DNA of 64,000 bases, taken from contig LWTK01000084.1 of assembly GCA_003326205.1 (NCBI GenBank), forward strand, positions 1-64,000, given 5' to 3'. The translations under genes and the position numbers were made by a program. Under the pieces are notes generated by a model. That model worked only from the letters and a program-made list of their open reading frames with translations. It did no database searches and had not been told where the DNA came from. The DNA comes from Nostoc sp. ATCC 43529 (GTDB taxonomy: Bacteria > Cyanobacteriota > Cyanobacteriia > Cyanobacteriales > Nostocaceae). Of this stretch, positions 54,764 through 63,855 are shown in pieces; position 1 is the stretch's first letter; the number at the start of each line of letters is the position of its first letter.

Positions 54764-54799
54764 ACACGTTAAAATTAACGTACGTTAATTTTAACGTGT
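54764..54799. promoter_or_regulatory. Perfect 36-bp palindrome upstream of ATPase operon
   Basis: ACACGTTAAAATTAACGT followed directly by its exact complement, with no spacer, ending 18 bp before ATG 54818. Perfect dyads without a loop are typical of dimer- or tetramer-binding operators; the position would let a bound protein block transcription or translation start. As RNA it would also hide the ribosome site (GAGGG at 54806-54810) nearby. The regulator is not identified. Confidence 0.7.
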
Positions 54800-54817
54800 A
54801 TTTTTGAGGGTACATAT

Positions 54818-55981
54818 ATGGTCGTGCTGTTAAGATTGAGGGCAAATCCAGGGGGACAAATCTCGCCGGATGAGGTTATTGGACGAGATAAACTAATTGA
54901 GCAGTTTTGGGAAATTTTGGAACGACAGAGCTTGATGCTGAATGCTGAACGAAGGATGGGTAAAACTTGCGTGATTAAAAAAATGCAAGCAGAAGCACCA
55001 GAAGACAAGTTGCCCATATACCATGACTTAGAAGAGGTGCGATCGCCTTTGCAGTTTGTGGAGAGAGTGTTGCAAGATGTAGAAGAATATTTAAGCGGGT
55101 TAAGGCGAACAGCAAGGCGGACGCGTCAGTTATTAACGCAGTTGAGTGGTACAGAATTTATGGGTGTCAAGTTGCCCGAAGTTGCTGCTGCTCATTGGAA
55201 AAGACTGCTAACTGAAACTATTGCAGATTTAGTTGAGAATCAAAACCGCAAAGTCATTCTATTTTGGGATGAAGTGCCGTATATGCTGGTTAATATCGGC
55301 GGTAATGCGGCGATGGAAGTTTTGGATACATTGCGTTCCATCCGTCAGATGTACCCAGAGGTCAGAATGGTGTTTACTGGTTCAATTGGCTTGCATCATG
55401 TGATTGCTTCGTTGAAAAAAGAAGGATATACCAACGAGCCAACAAATGATATGTACGCAGTCGATATACCGCCGCTTTCTCAAGCTGATGCCACTGATTT
55501 AGCATCTAGGATACTTCAAGGTGAAAATATCCTGACAAATGATTTAAGGGGAACTGCTACTGCAATAGCTCAGGCAATGGATGGTATTCCCTTTTACATT
55601 CACCACTTGATTACCAAACTAAAAATGCGTGGTGGGGTTGTCAATGCAACAACTATTACTGAAACTATCGAAGATTGTCTCAGAGATCCACTTAATCTTT
55701 GGAAAATGGATCACTATCGGGAGCGAATTGATAATTACTACAATGACGAGCAACGTACCTATGCTCTGAGTCTACTGGATATTTTAGCTTCTACAGACCA
55801 GCCTTTGTTGTTTGATGGATTGTTTAATCGTCTTCAGCAAGAGCCAGCAACGCAAAACAAAGAAACAGCACGGACTGTATTAAGACTTTTAGAACGAGAT
55901 TATTATATTCTTCGGCATAGCAATGGATTTAGTTTTCGTTATTCGCTGATTCAACTTTACTGGAAATTATTGAGAGGTTAA
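54818..55981 (+). CDS. P-loop ATPase (AAA/STAND-type), first of pair
   Basis: A 387-residue soluble ATPase. Walker A is a variant, NAERRMGKT (42-50), the GxxRxGKT-like form seen in archaeal-type and ORC-like STAND ATPases. Walker B is KVILFWDEVP (145-153). VRMVFTGSIGLHHVI (about 182-196) is the sensor strand. The N terminus has ISPDEVIGRDKLIEQFW, an entry motif of AAA/STAND NTPases. The C-terminal half is helical with a probable winged helix (LRLLERDYYILRHSNGFSFR). It is 4 bp from the next gene, so strictly cotranscribed. Such ATPase pairs act as sensors or switches; no effector domain is recognisable in this protein. Confidence 0.82.
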   Translation: MVVLLRLRANPGGQISPDEVIGRDKLIEQFWEILERQSLMLNAERRMGKTCVIKKMQAEAPEDKLPIYHDLEEVRSPLQFVERVLQDVEEYLSGLRRTARRTRQLLTQLSGTEFMGVKLPEVAAAHWKRLLTETIADLVENQNRKVILFWDEVPYMLVNIGGNAAMEVLDTLRSIRQMYPEVRMVFTGSIGLHHVIASLKKEGYTNEPTNDMYAVDIPPLSQADATDLASRILQGENILTNDLRGTATAIAQAMDGIPFYIHHLITKLKMRGGVVNATTITETIEDCLRDPLNLWKMDHYRERIDNYYNDEQRTYALSLLDILASTDQPLLFDGLFNRLQQEPATQNKETARTVLRLLERDYYILRHSNGFSFRYSLIQLYWKLLRG

Positions 55982-55985
55982 GAGG

Positions 55986-58547
55986 ATGAAAAATACCTTA
56001 CTCTCTCGCTTTACCCCCAGTTTGATGGCTCCAGAAACTTTAGAAGCTATTTTTGTTCAGCGTCATCAGTTGGCAGATTATTTAGTTGAAGTGATTCGCG
56101 AAAGTGCGCTGACAGCAAATAAACATTTTCGCTTATTGGTTGGGATGCGCGGTATAGGCAAGAGCCATATGATAGCACTGATTTATCACCGTGTCTCCAA
56201 GATGGATGACTTGCAAGATAAATTACTCATCGCATGGCTTAGAGAGGAAGAGTGGGGCGTTACATCTTTTCTAGAGTTGCTGTTAAGAATATTTCGATCG
56301 CTACAAGAAGAATACCCAGCAGAATATAATGAGAAGTTAAATCAACAAGTTAAAGCACTTTATCAGCTATCTCCTGAAGAAGCTGAACATCAGGCAGCAG
56401 TATTGCTCAGGGTATTTGTGGATAAACGCACATTATTGCTGTTAATTGAAAACCTAGATGATGTGTTTAATGCTTTAGGTGAAATTGGACAAAAGCAACT
56501 TCGGGCGTACATTCAGAATTATTCATTTTTGACAATTCTAGCAACAACACAAAGTTTATTTGATGGAGTTAGAAAAAAAGACGATCCATTCTATAATTTT
56601 TTTCATCCTCATTTATTAGAAGATTTAAAGCTAAATGAGGCGATAAATTTATTGAGGCATATTGCTAAATTAGAAGGGGATAGCGAGTTAGAATATTTTA
56701 TTCAAACTTCAACAGGACAGGAGCGCATCCAAGCAGTTCATCATTTAGCTGGGGGCAACCCCCGCGTCTATGTTATTTTCTCCCGGTTCCTCAGTCGCAA
56801 GTCGCTGGATGAATTGGTAGAAGCATTTATGCAGATGCTAGATGATTTAACACCTTACTATCAACAGCGAATGGCGTGCCTTTCCCAACAGCAGCGAAAA
56901 ATTATTGAGTTTTTATCTGACCGCCGCCATGCTGTTACTGTCAAAGAAATTGCCCAATACTGTTTTATTACCCATCAAACTGCATCTAGTCAACTTAGGG
57001 ATTTGAAAGAGAAGGGTTACGTTCGTTCTGAAGCAATTGGGCGTGAATCATTTTACGAACTGCGGGAGTCGCTAATGCGCTTTTGTATGGAGGTGAAGAA
57101 GCAGCGAGGCCAGCCGATACGATTATTTGTAGATTTTTTGCGGTTGTGGTACACGCAGATAGAGTTACAGCAGCGATTAGAGTTGCTTTCGCTCGATAGC
57201 TCCATAGAAAAAGACTATGTGCTGTATGCACTAAAGTTAGTTGAAGAGGAAATAGAAGATCCACGCGTGGCAGCTTGTCTAGAAGAATACAAAAGCTGTA
57301 TCAAAAAAGACGATCTTATCCGTGCTTTACAACCTTTGAACAAACTAGTCAAGATTCGTGGAAAAGTAGAGGATTGGTTCAGACAAGGCTACTGCCTTGC
57401 CCGTTGTGGATATCTCGATGAAGCATTAATTTCTTGTGACAAAGCAATTAAAATTGATCCAAAAAATTCGATGGCTTGGGGCATTCAAGGTAGAGTGCTG
57501 GAATATCTGAATCGTTACGATGAAGCATTAAAATCTTTCAAAAAAGCAGTTGAACTCGATCCGAATAACTCATTAGCTTTGGAAGATCAAGGGATAACTA
57601 TGATGAGGCTTAGACAGTACCATCAAGCATTGATATCTTTTGACAAAGTGATTGAATTAGAGCCAAGTCATGCACCGATTTGGACTCTTAGAGGTATAGT
57701 ACTGTCTGCTATTGAACATTGCGATCAGGCACTAATATCTTTAAACAAAGCAGTTGAGCTTGATGCAAGTGATAGTCTTGCCTGGAATGTTCGCGGTAGA
57801 ATACTCATTCAGAGCGAACAATATGATGAAGCATTAGCATCTTTTAATAAAGCGATTGAGTTAAATCCCAATGATACACAGATATCAAGCAGACAAGTTG
57901 CATTGCTACTAATGATGCAGCATTGGGAAGAAGCAGCCATATCTCTAAAAAGAGCTGTTTTATTAGATCCAAAGATTGGTTTATTTTGGCAGGAAGAAAA
58001 TAAAGATAAAGTGATTATTTACTTGTGGCAAAAGCCAGAGAAAACAGTCGAAGAAGTAAGTTCAAAACTTATTCAAGGCAAGATTGATATTACCGTGCAA
58101 TGGAAGGTAAAGGATTTTGAAAATTTATTATCTAGGTATTTCAAAGAAGACAAATCAGACGTAGAAAAATCAAACATAGTAGCGAAATATCTTCGTAGTT
58201 TGCTTAAAAGAACATCTGATGCTGAAACATGGTATTTACAAATTTCAAATTTGCTAAAGCTATACGATGAACAACAAAAAGATACATCTTCATTAAAAAT
58301 AGGACTTGTACGCTGTATCGATACATTTAAATCACCTGTGTTTAGTAATGCTACAGCACAGGCATGGCGAGATACGTGGGAGAAGCTGGTAGGCAAGCGA
58401 GATGAGTTCCAACTTCCACTGCGACTTCTTGATACAGCCGTCCGATACCGCGATCGGCAAGATCGGCGTATCTTGCTGGAACTTCCGATTGAGGAGCGTG
58501 AGTTATTGAAACCTTTACTGGGAGTAGATGTTGAGCATAAAGAGTGA
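55986..58547 (+). CDS. P-loop ATPase with winged helix and TPR repeats
   Basis: An 853-residue soluble protein. The P-loop ATPase has Walker A LVGMRGIGKSH (51-61) and Walker B LLLLIENLDDVF (about 151-162). A winged-helix domain of MarR/ArsR type follows (about 300-365: VTVKEIAQYCFITHQTASSQ, LRDLKEKGYVRSEAI). Five or so TPR repeats follow (about 450-640: GYLDEALISCDKAIKIDPKN, NRYDEALKSFKKAVELDPNN), then a unique ~200-residue C terminus with no motif I know. ATPase-wH-TPR is the layout of bacterial STAND (NLR-like) proteins, in which repeats sense a ligand. It overlaps no other gene and follows its partner by 4 bp. The role could be phage defence, stress sensing or transcription control. Confidence 0.82.
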   Translation: MKNTLLSRFTPSLMAPETLEAIFVQRHQLADYLVEVIRESALTANKHFRLLVGMRGIGKSHMIALIYHRVSKMDDLQDKLLIAWLREEEWGVTSFLELLLRIFRSLQEEYPAEYNEKLNQQVKALYQLSPEEAEHQAAVLLRVFVDKRTLLLLIENLDDVFNALGEIGQKQLRAYIQNYSFLTILATTQSLFDGVRKKDDPFYNFFHPHLLEDLKLNEAINLLRHIAKLEGDSELEYFIQTSTGQERIQAVHHLAGGNPRVYVIFSRFLSRKSLDELVEAFMQMLDDLTPYYQQRMACLSQQQRKIIEFLSDRRHAVTVKEIAQYCFITHQTASSQLRDLKEKGYVRSEAIGRESFYELRESLMRFCMEVKKQRGQPIRLFVDFLRLWYTQIELQQRLELLSLDSSIEKDYVLYALKLVEEEIEDPRVAACLEEYKSCIKKDDLIRALQPLNKLVKIRGKVEDWFRQGYCLARCGYLDEALISCDKAIKIDPKNSMAWGIQGRVLEYLNRYDEALKSFKKAVELDPNNSLALEDQGITMMRLRQYHQALISFDKVIELEPSHAPIWTLRGIVLSAIEHCDQALISLNKAVELDASDSLAWNVRGRILIQSEQYDEALASFNKAIELNPNDTQISSRQVALLLMMQHWEEAAISLKRAVLLDPKIGLFWQEENKDKVIIYLWQKPEKTVEEVSSKLIQGKIDITVQWKVKDFENLLSRYFKEDKSDVEKSNIVAKYLRSLLKRTSDAETWYLQISNLLKLYDEQQKDTSSLKIGLVRCIDTFKSPVFSNATAQAWRDTWEKLVGKRDEFQLPLRLLDTAVRYRDRQDRRILLELPIEERELLKPLLGVDVEHKE

Positions 58548-58587
58548 ACTTACAGCAGATTGCTCTCAAAGTGAGGTACAGATAATT

Positions 58588-58612
58588 GTAGGGACACAAC
58601 TTGTGCCCCTAC
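58588..58612. repeat. GTAGGGGCACA palindromic repeat, copy 3
   Basis: GTAGGGACACAA and TTGTGCCCCTAC pair with one mismatch, 40 bp after the ATPase operon. It may serve as its transcript end. Same family as 16725-16753 and 23270-23297. Confidence 0.75.
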
Positions 58613-58873
58613 CCACATACTTGATTGATCTGAAATATGTTGTATTTGTTGAGTTTCACATTAACTGAGCGTATATCGAAGCTAGTGACCGATCGCCAAA
58701 TCAACTGCGGCGATCGCACTCGGCAATGCGGTATTGTATTAAGTATTTTTGCCATAAAAATAAACAAATATAAACAAAAATCAACATTGCTCATGGACTG
58801 ATTGACAATTAGCTGCTATGGGGAGGAGAATATCGAGGAGTGTAGCAATATGATTACTCCGAATGTATCTTGA

Positions 58874-59632
58874 GTCAAGAACGTACATCAAGTTAGACTG
58901 ATTCCAAGAACTTATCATTATGTAATAGAAGTCGTATTCTCAGTTGAACCGTCAGCAAAAAATCCAGAAAATATATATATTGCAGGGATTGATATTGGTT
59001 TAGATAATCTGGCGGCTGTCACGGCTAACTCTTTAGATTTCTTACCGATTGTATTGAATGGCAAACCTCTAAAAAATATCAATGCTTATTACAACAAGAA
59101 GAAAGCTTTTTTTCAATCTCGATTACAAGGTCAACAAACAACTTCAACACGAATTCAGAGATTAACTCATAAACGAAACTGTAAAATAATTGATTATCTG
59201 CATCAAGCCAGTCGTATAATTGTAGATTACTTGGCTGCTAACCCCATCGGGACACTGGTAATCGGCAAAAATGATTTGTGGAAGCAATCAATTAACTTGG
59301 GCGATAAAACCAATCAAAATTTTGTCTGTATCCCTCATGCTCGATTTATCGAGATGTTGACTTATAAATGTCAATTAGTAGGAATAGATATAATTATTAC
59401 ATCAGAAAACTATACTTCCAAATGTTCTTTTATCGATTTGGAACCAATTGAGAAACATACGGTTTATTTGGGTAAAAGAGTGAAGCGGGGTTTGTTTCGT
59501 GCGAAAAATGGTTTTTTAATTAATGCTGATTGTAATGCCAGCGGTAACATAATTAGAAAGGTAGTCCCCAATGGCTTTTCGGAGGGGATACAGGGGGTTG
59601 TAGTTCCTCCATCTCGGATTACTCCGGGTTAA
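58874..59632 (+). pseudogene. TnpB (IS200/IS605 OrfB) remnant, N-terminally truncated
   Basis: An open frame after TGA at 58871-58873 reads VHQVRLIPRTYHYVIEVVFS then the RuvC-I motif IAGIDIGLDNLAAV. It continues to the RuvC-II glutamate in IITSENYTSKCSF and the RuvC-III aspartate in LINADCNASGNI, so all three catalytic acids are present. The zinc-finger cysteines between II and III are mostly missing (only one C in TSKC). About 150 N-terminal residues (helical/WED part) are lost and no good start is seen; ATG 59054 falls after RuvC-I. The 3' end (GGGGGTTGTAGTTCCTCC, ACTCCGGGTTAATCAG) looks like the element's right end, where an omega-RNA would be encoded. No TnpA is present. Confidence 0.75.
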
Positions 59633-59788
59633 TCAGTTTTTTAGGCGATGTCATATTTGTCTAGAAAATTTACAACTATTATCACTTAACTTATTTAGTA
59701 GAATAATTCCGTCTCAATTTCTGAAAAATCCAGGCTAGACATTGCACTTTTGAGAAAAATCCTTTCGCAATCAATATAGAAGGCTGGG

Positions 59789-60511
59789 ATGAGACAACCC
59801 GAAAGTCAAAAAAGTATCACCTATACACGCGTTATCCACTTAAGTCATGTCATTGACTTGGATATTCCCCAATGGACTGGCGATCCCCCAGTCGAATTTG
59901 AAACTGTGGCTGAATCCAACAACGATGGCTATTACCTGCGGCGTTTTTCCTTGGGGGAACATAGCGCCACCCATATCAATGCTCCTAATAGTTTTTATAG
60001 TCATAGTATTGGAATTGACCAATATCCAGCCCAGTCCTTAGTTGTACCTGCGGTAGTTATAGATATTCGTGAAGCCGTGAAAGCTAATTTTGATTATGCC
60101 CTGGCGATCGCTGATATTCTGGCTTGGGAAGAACAATACGGTGAAATTCCTGCCGACTGCGTAGTTATATTGAATACTGGTTGGCAAAAGAAGTGGTTTG
60201 ATAAAAATGCATTCTTCAATCAGGATGCTGAAGGAATCAGCCACTTTCCAGGGTTTGGCAGTGATGCCGCCCAATTTTTACTTGAGCAACGGCAAATTGC
60301 TGGGGTAGGAATTGATACTCATGGTGTAGATCCAGGACAGGATAGCAGCTTTGCGACTAACCGCTTGGTGTTAGAACAACCGCGTATTGTGCTAGAAAAT
60401 CTTACCAACTTGGATCAACTGCCACCATTAGGTACTACTCTAGCGATCGGAATTCTCAGATTGCGTGGTGGTTCCGGTTGTCCTGTGGGGGTTTTGGCAT
60501 TTGTGCCTTAA
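59789..60511 (+). CDS. Cyclase-family protein (kynurenine formamidase-like)
   Basis: A 240-residue soluble metal-dependent hydrolase. DLDIPQWTGDPPVEFE and SLGEHSATHINAPNSF (about 56-71) hold the H-x3-H-x3-D-like metal site (here H-S-A-T-H-I-N-A, with N where D is usual). VGIDTHGVDPG (about 172-182) is the second family block. Members hydrolyse N-formylkynurenine or other amides or lactones; the Asn replacement makes the exact activity uncertain. It lies on the same strand as the aldehyde dehydrogenase but 313 bp away across a repeat region, so cotranscription is not certain. Confidence 0.82.
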   Translation: MRQPESQKSITYTRVIHLSHVIDLDIPQWTGDPPVEFETVAESNNDGYYLRRFSLGEHSATHINAPNSFYSHSIGIDQYPAQSLVVPAVVIDIREAVKANFDYALAIADILAWEEQYGEIPADCVVILNTGWQKKWFDKNAFFNQDAEGISHFPGFGSDAAQFLLEQRQIAGVGIDTHGVDPGQDSSFATNRLVLEQPRIVLENLTNLDQLPPLGTTLAIGILRLRGGSGCPVGVLAFVP

Positions 60512-60740
60512 GGCAATAGGCAATAGGCAATAGGCAAGAGGCAAGAAGGCAATAGGCAAGAGGGGAATCTCCATAATTAAAATTAGGAGATTTCAAAAAG
60601 ACTCATTAAAACATATGGGCAAGCCACCTCGTTTCAAATGTTTAATTTTGTCCATAATTCAAATTAGGGGCAAGAAGTCCTATTATTCGGGCAACTTCTT
60701 TTCCCTATTGCCTATTGCCTCTTGCCTATTGCCTTTTAAT
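60512..60740. repeat. AGGCAAT/TGCCTAT tandem repeats in inverted arrangement
   Basis: Seven-base units AGGCAAT and AGGCAAG (60513-60560), and complementary TGCCTAT/TGCCTCT units (60700-60733), face each other around about 140 bp. A transcript could form a long stem. No gene is seen in this 313-bp gap. Confidence 0.75.
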
Positions 60741-60824
60741 CCTAAATTCTGACTTGACGATAATGTAGAAAGCAAGCAAACTTAGTACCAAAATCCACTG
60801 AATTATCAGTCGGAGGTCTTTGTG

Positions 60825-62324
60825 ATGATAACTCCGCTATCTTGCCGCAATTTTATGGACGGTCAATGGTTGACCGCAGTAGGGGAAGCAACTCTCGAAA
60901 GCCGCAACCCTGCTGACAGAACCGAACTTGTTGCCACATTTCCCCGTTCCAAAGCCAAGGATGTAGATAAAGCGGTAGCCGCCGCCCGCAAAGCTTACCA
61001 AACTTGGCGCAAAGTACCAGCCCCAGCAAGGGCAGAATACATTTTTAGAGTTGGGGAAATATTACTCGAACATAAAGAAGAACTTGCCCAGTTAATCAGT
61101 CGAGAAATGGGTAAACCCCTGACAGAAGCTAGGGGAGATGTGCAAGAAGGTATTGACTGCGCCTTTTATAGTACTGGCGAAGGACGGCGACTTTTTGGGC
61201 AAACTACACCCTCGGAAATGCCGAATAAATTCGCTATGACGGTGCGAATGCCCATTGGTGTCTGCGCCTTAATTACTCCTTGGAATTTCCCAGTGGCAAT
61301 TCCTTGCTGGAAAGCGATGCCAGCATTGGTGTGTGGTAATACAGTCATCCTCAAACCTGCTGAAGATACATCTGCTTGTGCAAATAAATTAATTGAAATT
61401 TTCCAACAAGCAGGTTTACCGCCAGGGGTAATTAACCTCGTGCATGGTGTGGGAGAAGAGGCGGGAAAAGCTTTAGTCGAACATCCCGATGTTGATTTGG
61501 TTTCCTTTACTGGTTCTTCCCAAACTGGCGCTTTTGTCGGCGCGACTTGTGGACGCACTCACAAGCGCGTCTGTCTGGAAATGGGCGGCAAAAATGCCCA
61601 AGTGGTAATGGAAGATGCCGATTTAGAACTGGCTTTAGATGGTGCAGTTTGGGGTGCTTTTGGCACAACCGGTCAACGCTGTACGGCTACGAGTCGCCTG
61701 ATTTTGCATCGGGACATCAAAGAAAAATTTACTGCTATGCTTTATGAGCGTGCCAGTAAGTTACGCTTGGGTGCTGGTTATGACCCCGATACAGATATTG
61801 GCCCCATAATCAATGAAAAGCAACTCCAACAGGTAAGCAAGTATTTAGATATTGCCCGCGAAGAAGGAGCAAAAGTTTTAATTGGTGGGGAAATCGCATC
61901 TGCTGGGGAATTAAAAAATGGTTACTTCTTTCAACCGACTATTTTGGATGATGTAACTCCCAATATGCGCGTTGCCCGTGAAGAGATATTCGGCCCGGTG
62001 GTGGCATTAATTGAGGTGAGTTCTTTTGAAGAAGCGATCGCCATTCTCAATGATACCAATTATGGTCTTTCTTCTTCCGTTTATACCCGCGATATCAACC
62101 GCGCTTTTACTGCCATGCGCGACATCGAAGCAGGTATCACTTATATTAACGGCCCTACCATTGGTGCAGAAGTACACTTGCCTTTTGGTGGTGTCAAACA
62201 AACCGGCAACGGACACCGCGAAGCCGGCACCACTGCTTTAGATGTGTTCACAGAATGGAAAAGCGTTTATGTTGACTTCTCTGGAAGTTTGCAACGCGCC
62301 CAAATAGATAACAGAAATTCGTAA
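60825..62324 (+). CDS. Aldehyde dehydrogenase (semialdehyde dehydrogenase-like)
   Basis: NAD(P)-dependent aldehyde oxidation to acid; about 499 residues. The cofactor site is PWNFPVAIPCWK and TVILKPAEDTS, the general base E253 is in LEMGGKNAQ, the nucleophile C287 is in GTTGQRCTATSR, and the closing motif is EEIFGPVVAL. The overall pattern is like succinate or alpha-ketoglutarate semialdehyde dehydrogenases; 2-aminoadipate semialdehyde is another possibility given the neighbours. GGAGG at 60812-60816 serves ATG 60825 or the adjacent GTG 60822. The next gene is a class III aminotransferase, the usual partner making the semialdehyde. Confidence 0.9.
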   Translation: MITPLSCRNFMDGQWLTAVGEATLESRNPADRTELVATFPRSKAKDVDKAVAAARKAYQTWRKVPAPARAEYIFRVGEILLEHKEELAQLISREMGKPLTEARGDVQEGIDCAFYSTGEGRRLFGQTTPSEMPNKFAMTVRMPIGVCALITPWNFPVAIPCWKAMPALVCGNTVILKPAEDTSACANKLIEIFQQAGLPPGVINLVHGVGEEAGKALVEHPDVDLVSFTGSSQTGAFVGATCGRTHKRVCLEMGGKNAQVVMEDADLELALDGAVWGAFGTTGQRCTATSRLILHRDIKEKFTAMLYERASKLRLGAGYDPDTDIGPIINEKQLQQVSKYLDIAREEGAKVLIGGEIASAGELKNGYFFQPTILDDVTPNMRVAREEIFGPVVALIEVSSFEEAIAILNDTNYGLSSSVYTRDINRAFTAMRDIEAGITYINGPTIGAEVHLPFGGVKQTGNGHREAGTTALDVFTEWKSVYVDFSGSLQRAQIDNRNS

Positions 62325-62425
62325 TTGGGCATTGGTCATTGGTCATTGGTCATTAGTCATTAGTCATTAGTCATTGGTCATAAGTAATTTGTAGTTCGTA
62401 ACAATTACGAATTACAAATTACCCT
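62325..62425. repeat. Tandem TTGGTCA heptamers plus inverted repeat
   Basis: About eight units of ATTGGTC/ATTAGTC (62333-62381), then TAATTTGTAGTTCGTA and TACGAATTACAAATTA forming a 16-bp near-perfect stem around ACAAT. It lies between the dehydrogenase and aminotransferase genes. Confidence 0.8.
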
Positions 62426-62473
62426 AAATAATTACATTTTGCAGTTGGAATTATTCAGTAATTCTAAAAAACT

Positions 62474-63787
62474 ATGTTAAGTATTCCTGTTAACTTAAAT
62501 TTACCTCGGACACCGCGCATAATAACTTCTTTGCCTGGAACTCGCGCTCAAGAAATTATACAACGCGATCGCGCCGTCACCTCTCCTTCTTATACCCGCG
62601 ATTATCCCTTGGTTGTGGCTCGCGGTGAAGGTTGTATGGTGGAAGATGTGGACGGCAATGTGTTTCTGGATATGACCGCAGGTATCGCGGTTACCGCCAC
62701 GGGACACGCACACCCGGAAGTCGTCAAGGCAATTCAAGAACAGTCGGCGCGTTTGCTGCACATGTCGGGGACGGATTTTTATTATGAACCGATGGTAGAA
62801 CTGGCAGAAAAATTGGCTGTTCGCGCCCCGTTTCCCCAGCCAGAGAATAACGCTGGATTTCCCGCCAAAGTATTTTTTACCAATTCTGGGGCAGAGTCTA
62901 ACGAAGGGGCGATTAAACTAGCTAGATATTACACCAAGCGATCGCTAATCGTCGCATTTTTAGGCGCATTCCACGGACGCACTTATGGCGCAATGTCTCT
63001 GACTGGTTCCAAAGTAGTGCAGCGAGCCAATTTTGGCCCTTTAGTTCCAGGAGTGACTCATATTCCTTATGGCACTCACGCCAGCTTAGATTACTTAGAA
63101 AAACAGTTATTTACCACAACTTTACCACCGCAAGAAATAGCAGCAATTGTAGTTGAGCCGATTCAAGGCGAAGGTGGATATATCGTACCAGAAGATGGTT
63201 TTTTAAAACGGATTCGGGAAATTTGCGATCGCCACGGTATTTTAATGGTGGTGGATGAAGTACAAGCCGGCATGGGGCGCACTGGTAGATTATTTGCGAT
63301 CGAGCATTGGGGAGTGATGCCTGATATTATTACTACCGCCAAAGGTATCGCCAGCGGTCTGCCTTTAGGGGCGATACTTGCTAGACCAGAGTTAATGACT
63401 TGGCCTCCTGGTTCCCACGCTACCACATTCGGCGGTAATCCCGTAGCTTGTGCGGCTGGTATTGCTACCCTAGAACTGCTAGAAAGCGGTTTAATGACCA
63501 ACGCTACCCAGATGGGAGAATTATTACAAACTGGACTTACCGAATTACATCAAAAATTTCCCAGAGTATCGCCACCACGGGGTAAAGGTTTAATGGTTGC
63601 GGTGGACTTATTAGATGAAGCAGGTAATCTCGATAATAAACTGCGCGATCGTATTATCCAAGAATCCTTTTTACAAGGTCTATTATTACTAGGTTGTGGC
63701 AAAGCAGCAATTCGTTTTTGCCCCCCTCTAATTATCGACAGCCACCAAATCAAAATTGCCCTCCAAATTCTCTCAAATATCCTCTAA
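62474..63787 (+). CDS. Class III omega-aminotransferase (GabT/acetylornithine-type)
   Basis: PLP aminotransferase of 437 residues. VFFTNSGAESNEGAIKLAR (133-151) binds phosphate, FHGRTYGA stacks on the ring, LMVVDEVQAGMGRTG has D261, and TTAKGIASGLPLGA has the Schiff-base lysine K290. The group moves an omega-amino group (4-aminobutyrate, 5-aminovalerate, lysine epsilon-amino) or acts on acetylornithine; the long N terminus and neighbours favour a catabolic omega-amine role. It lies 149 bp after the aldehyde dehydrogenase and 68 bp before the DUF1338 gene, all on the same strand. Confidence 0.9.
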   Translation: MLSIPVNLNLPRTPRIITSLPGTRAQEIIQRDRAVTSPSYTRDYPLVVARGEGCMVEDVDGNVFLDMTAGIAVTATGHAHPEVVKAIQEQSARLLHMSGTDFYYEPMVELAEKLAVRAPFPQPENNAGFPAKVFFTNSGAESNEGAIKLARYYTKRSLIVAFLGAFHGRTYGAMSLTGSKVVQRANFGPLVPGVTHIPYGTHASLDYLEKQLFTTTLPPQEIAAIVVEPIQGEGGYIVPEDGFLKRIREICDRHGILMVVDEVQAGMGRTGRLFAIEHWGVMPDIITTAKGIASGLPLGAILARPELMTWPPGSHATTFGGNPVACAAGIATLELLESGLMTNATQMGELLQTGLTELHQKFPRVSPPRGKGLMVAVDLLDEAGNLDNKLRDRIIQESFLQGLLLLGCGKAAIRFCPPLIIDSHQIKIALQILSNIL

Positions 63788-63855
63788 CCTCACGCAAAAA
63801 CTCTCCGCGCCTCCGCGCCTCTGCGTGAAAAAATCATTCATCCCCCATCAAAATT

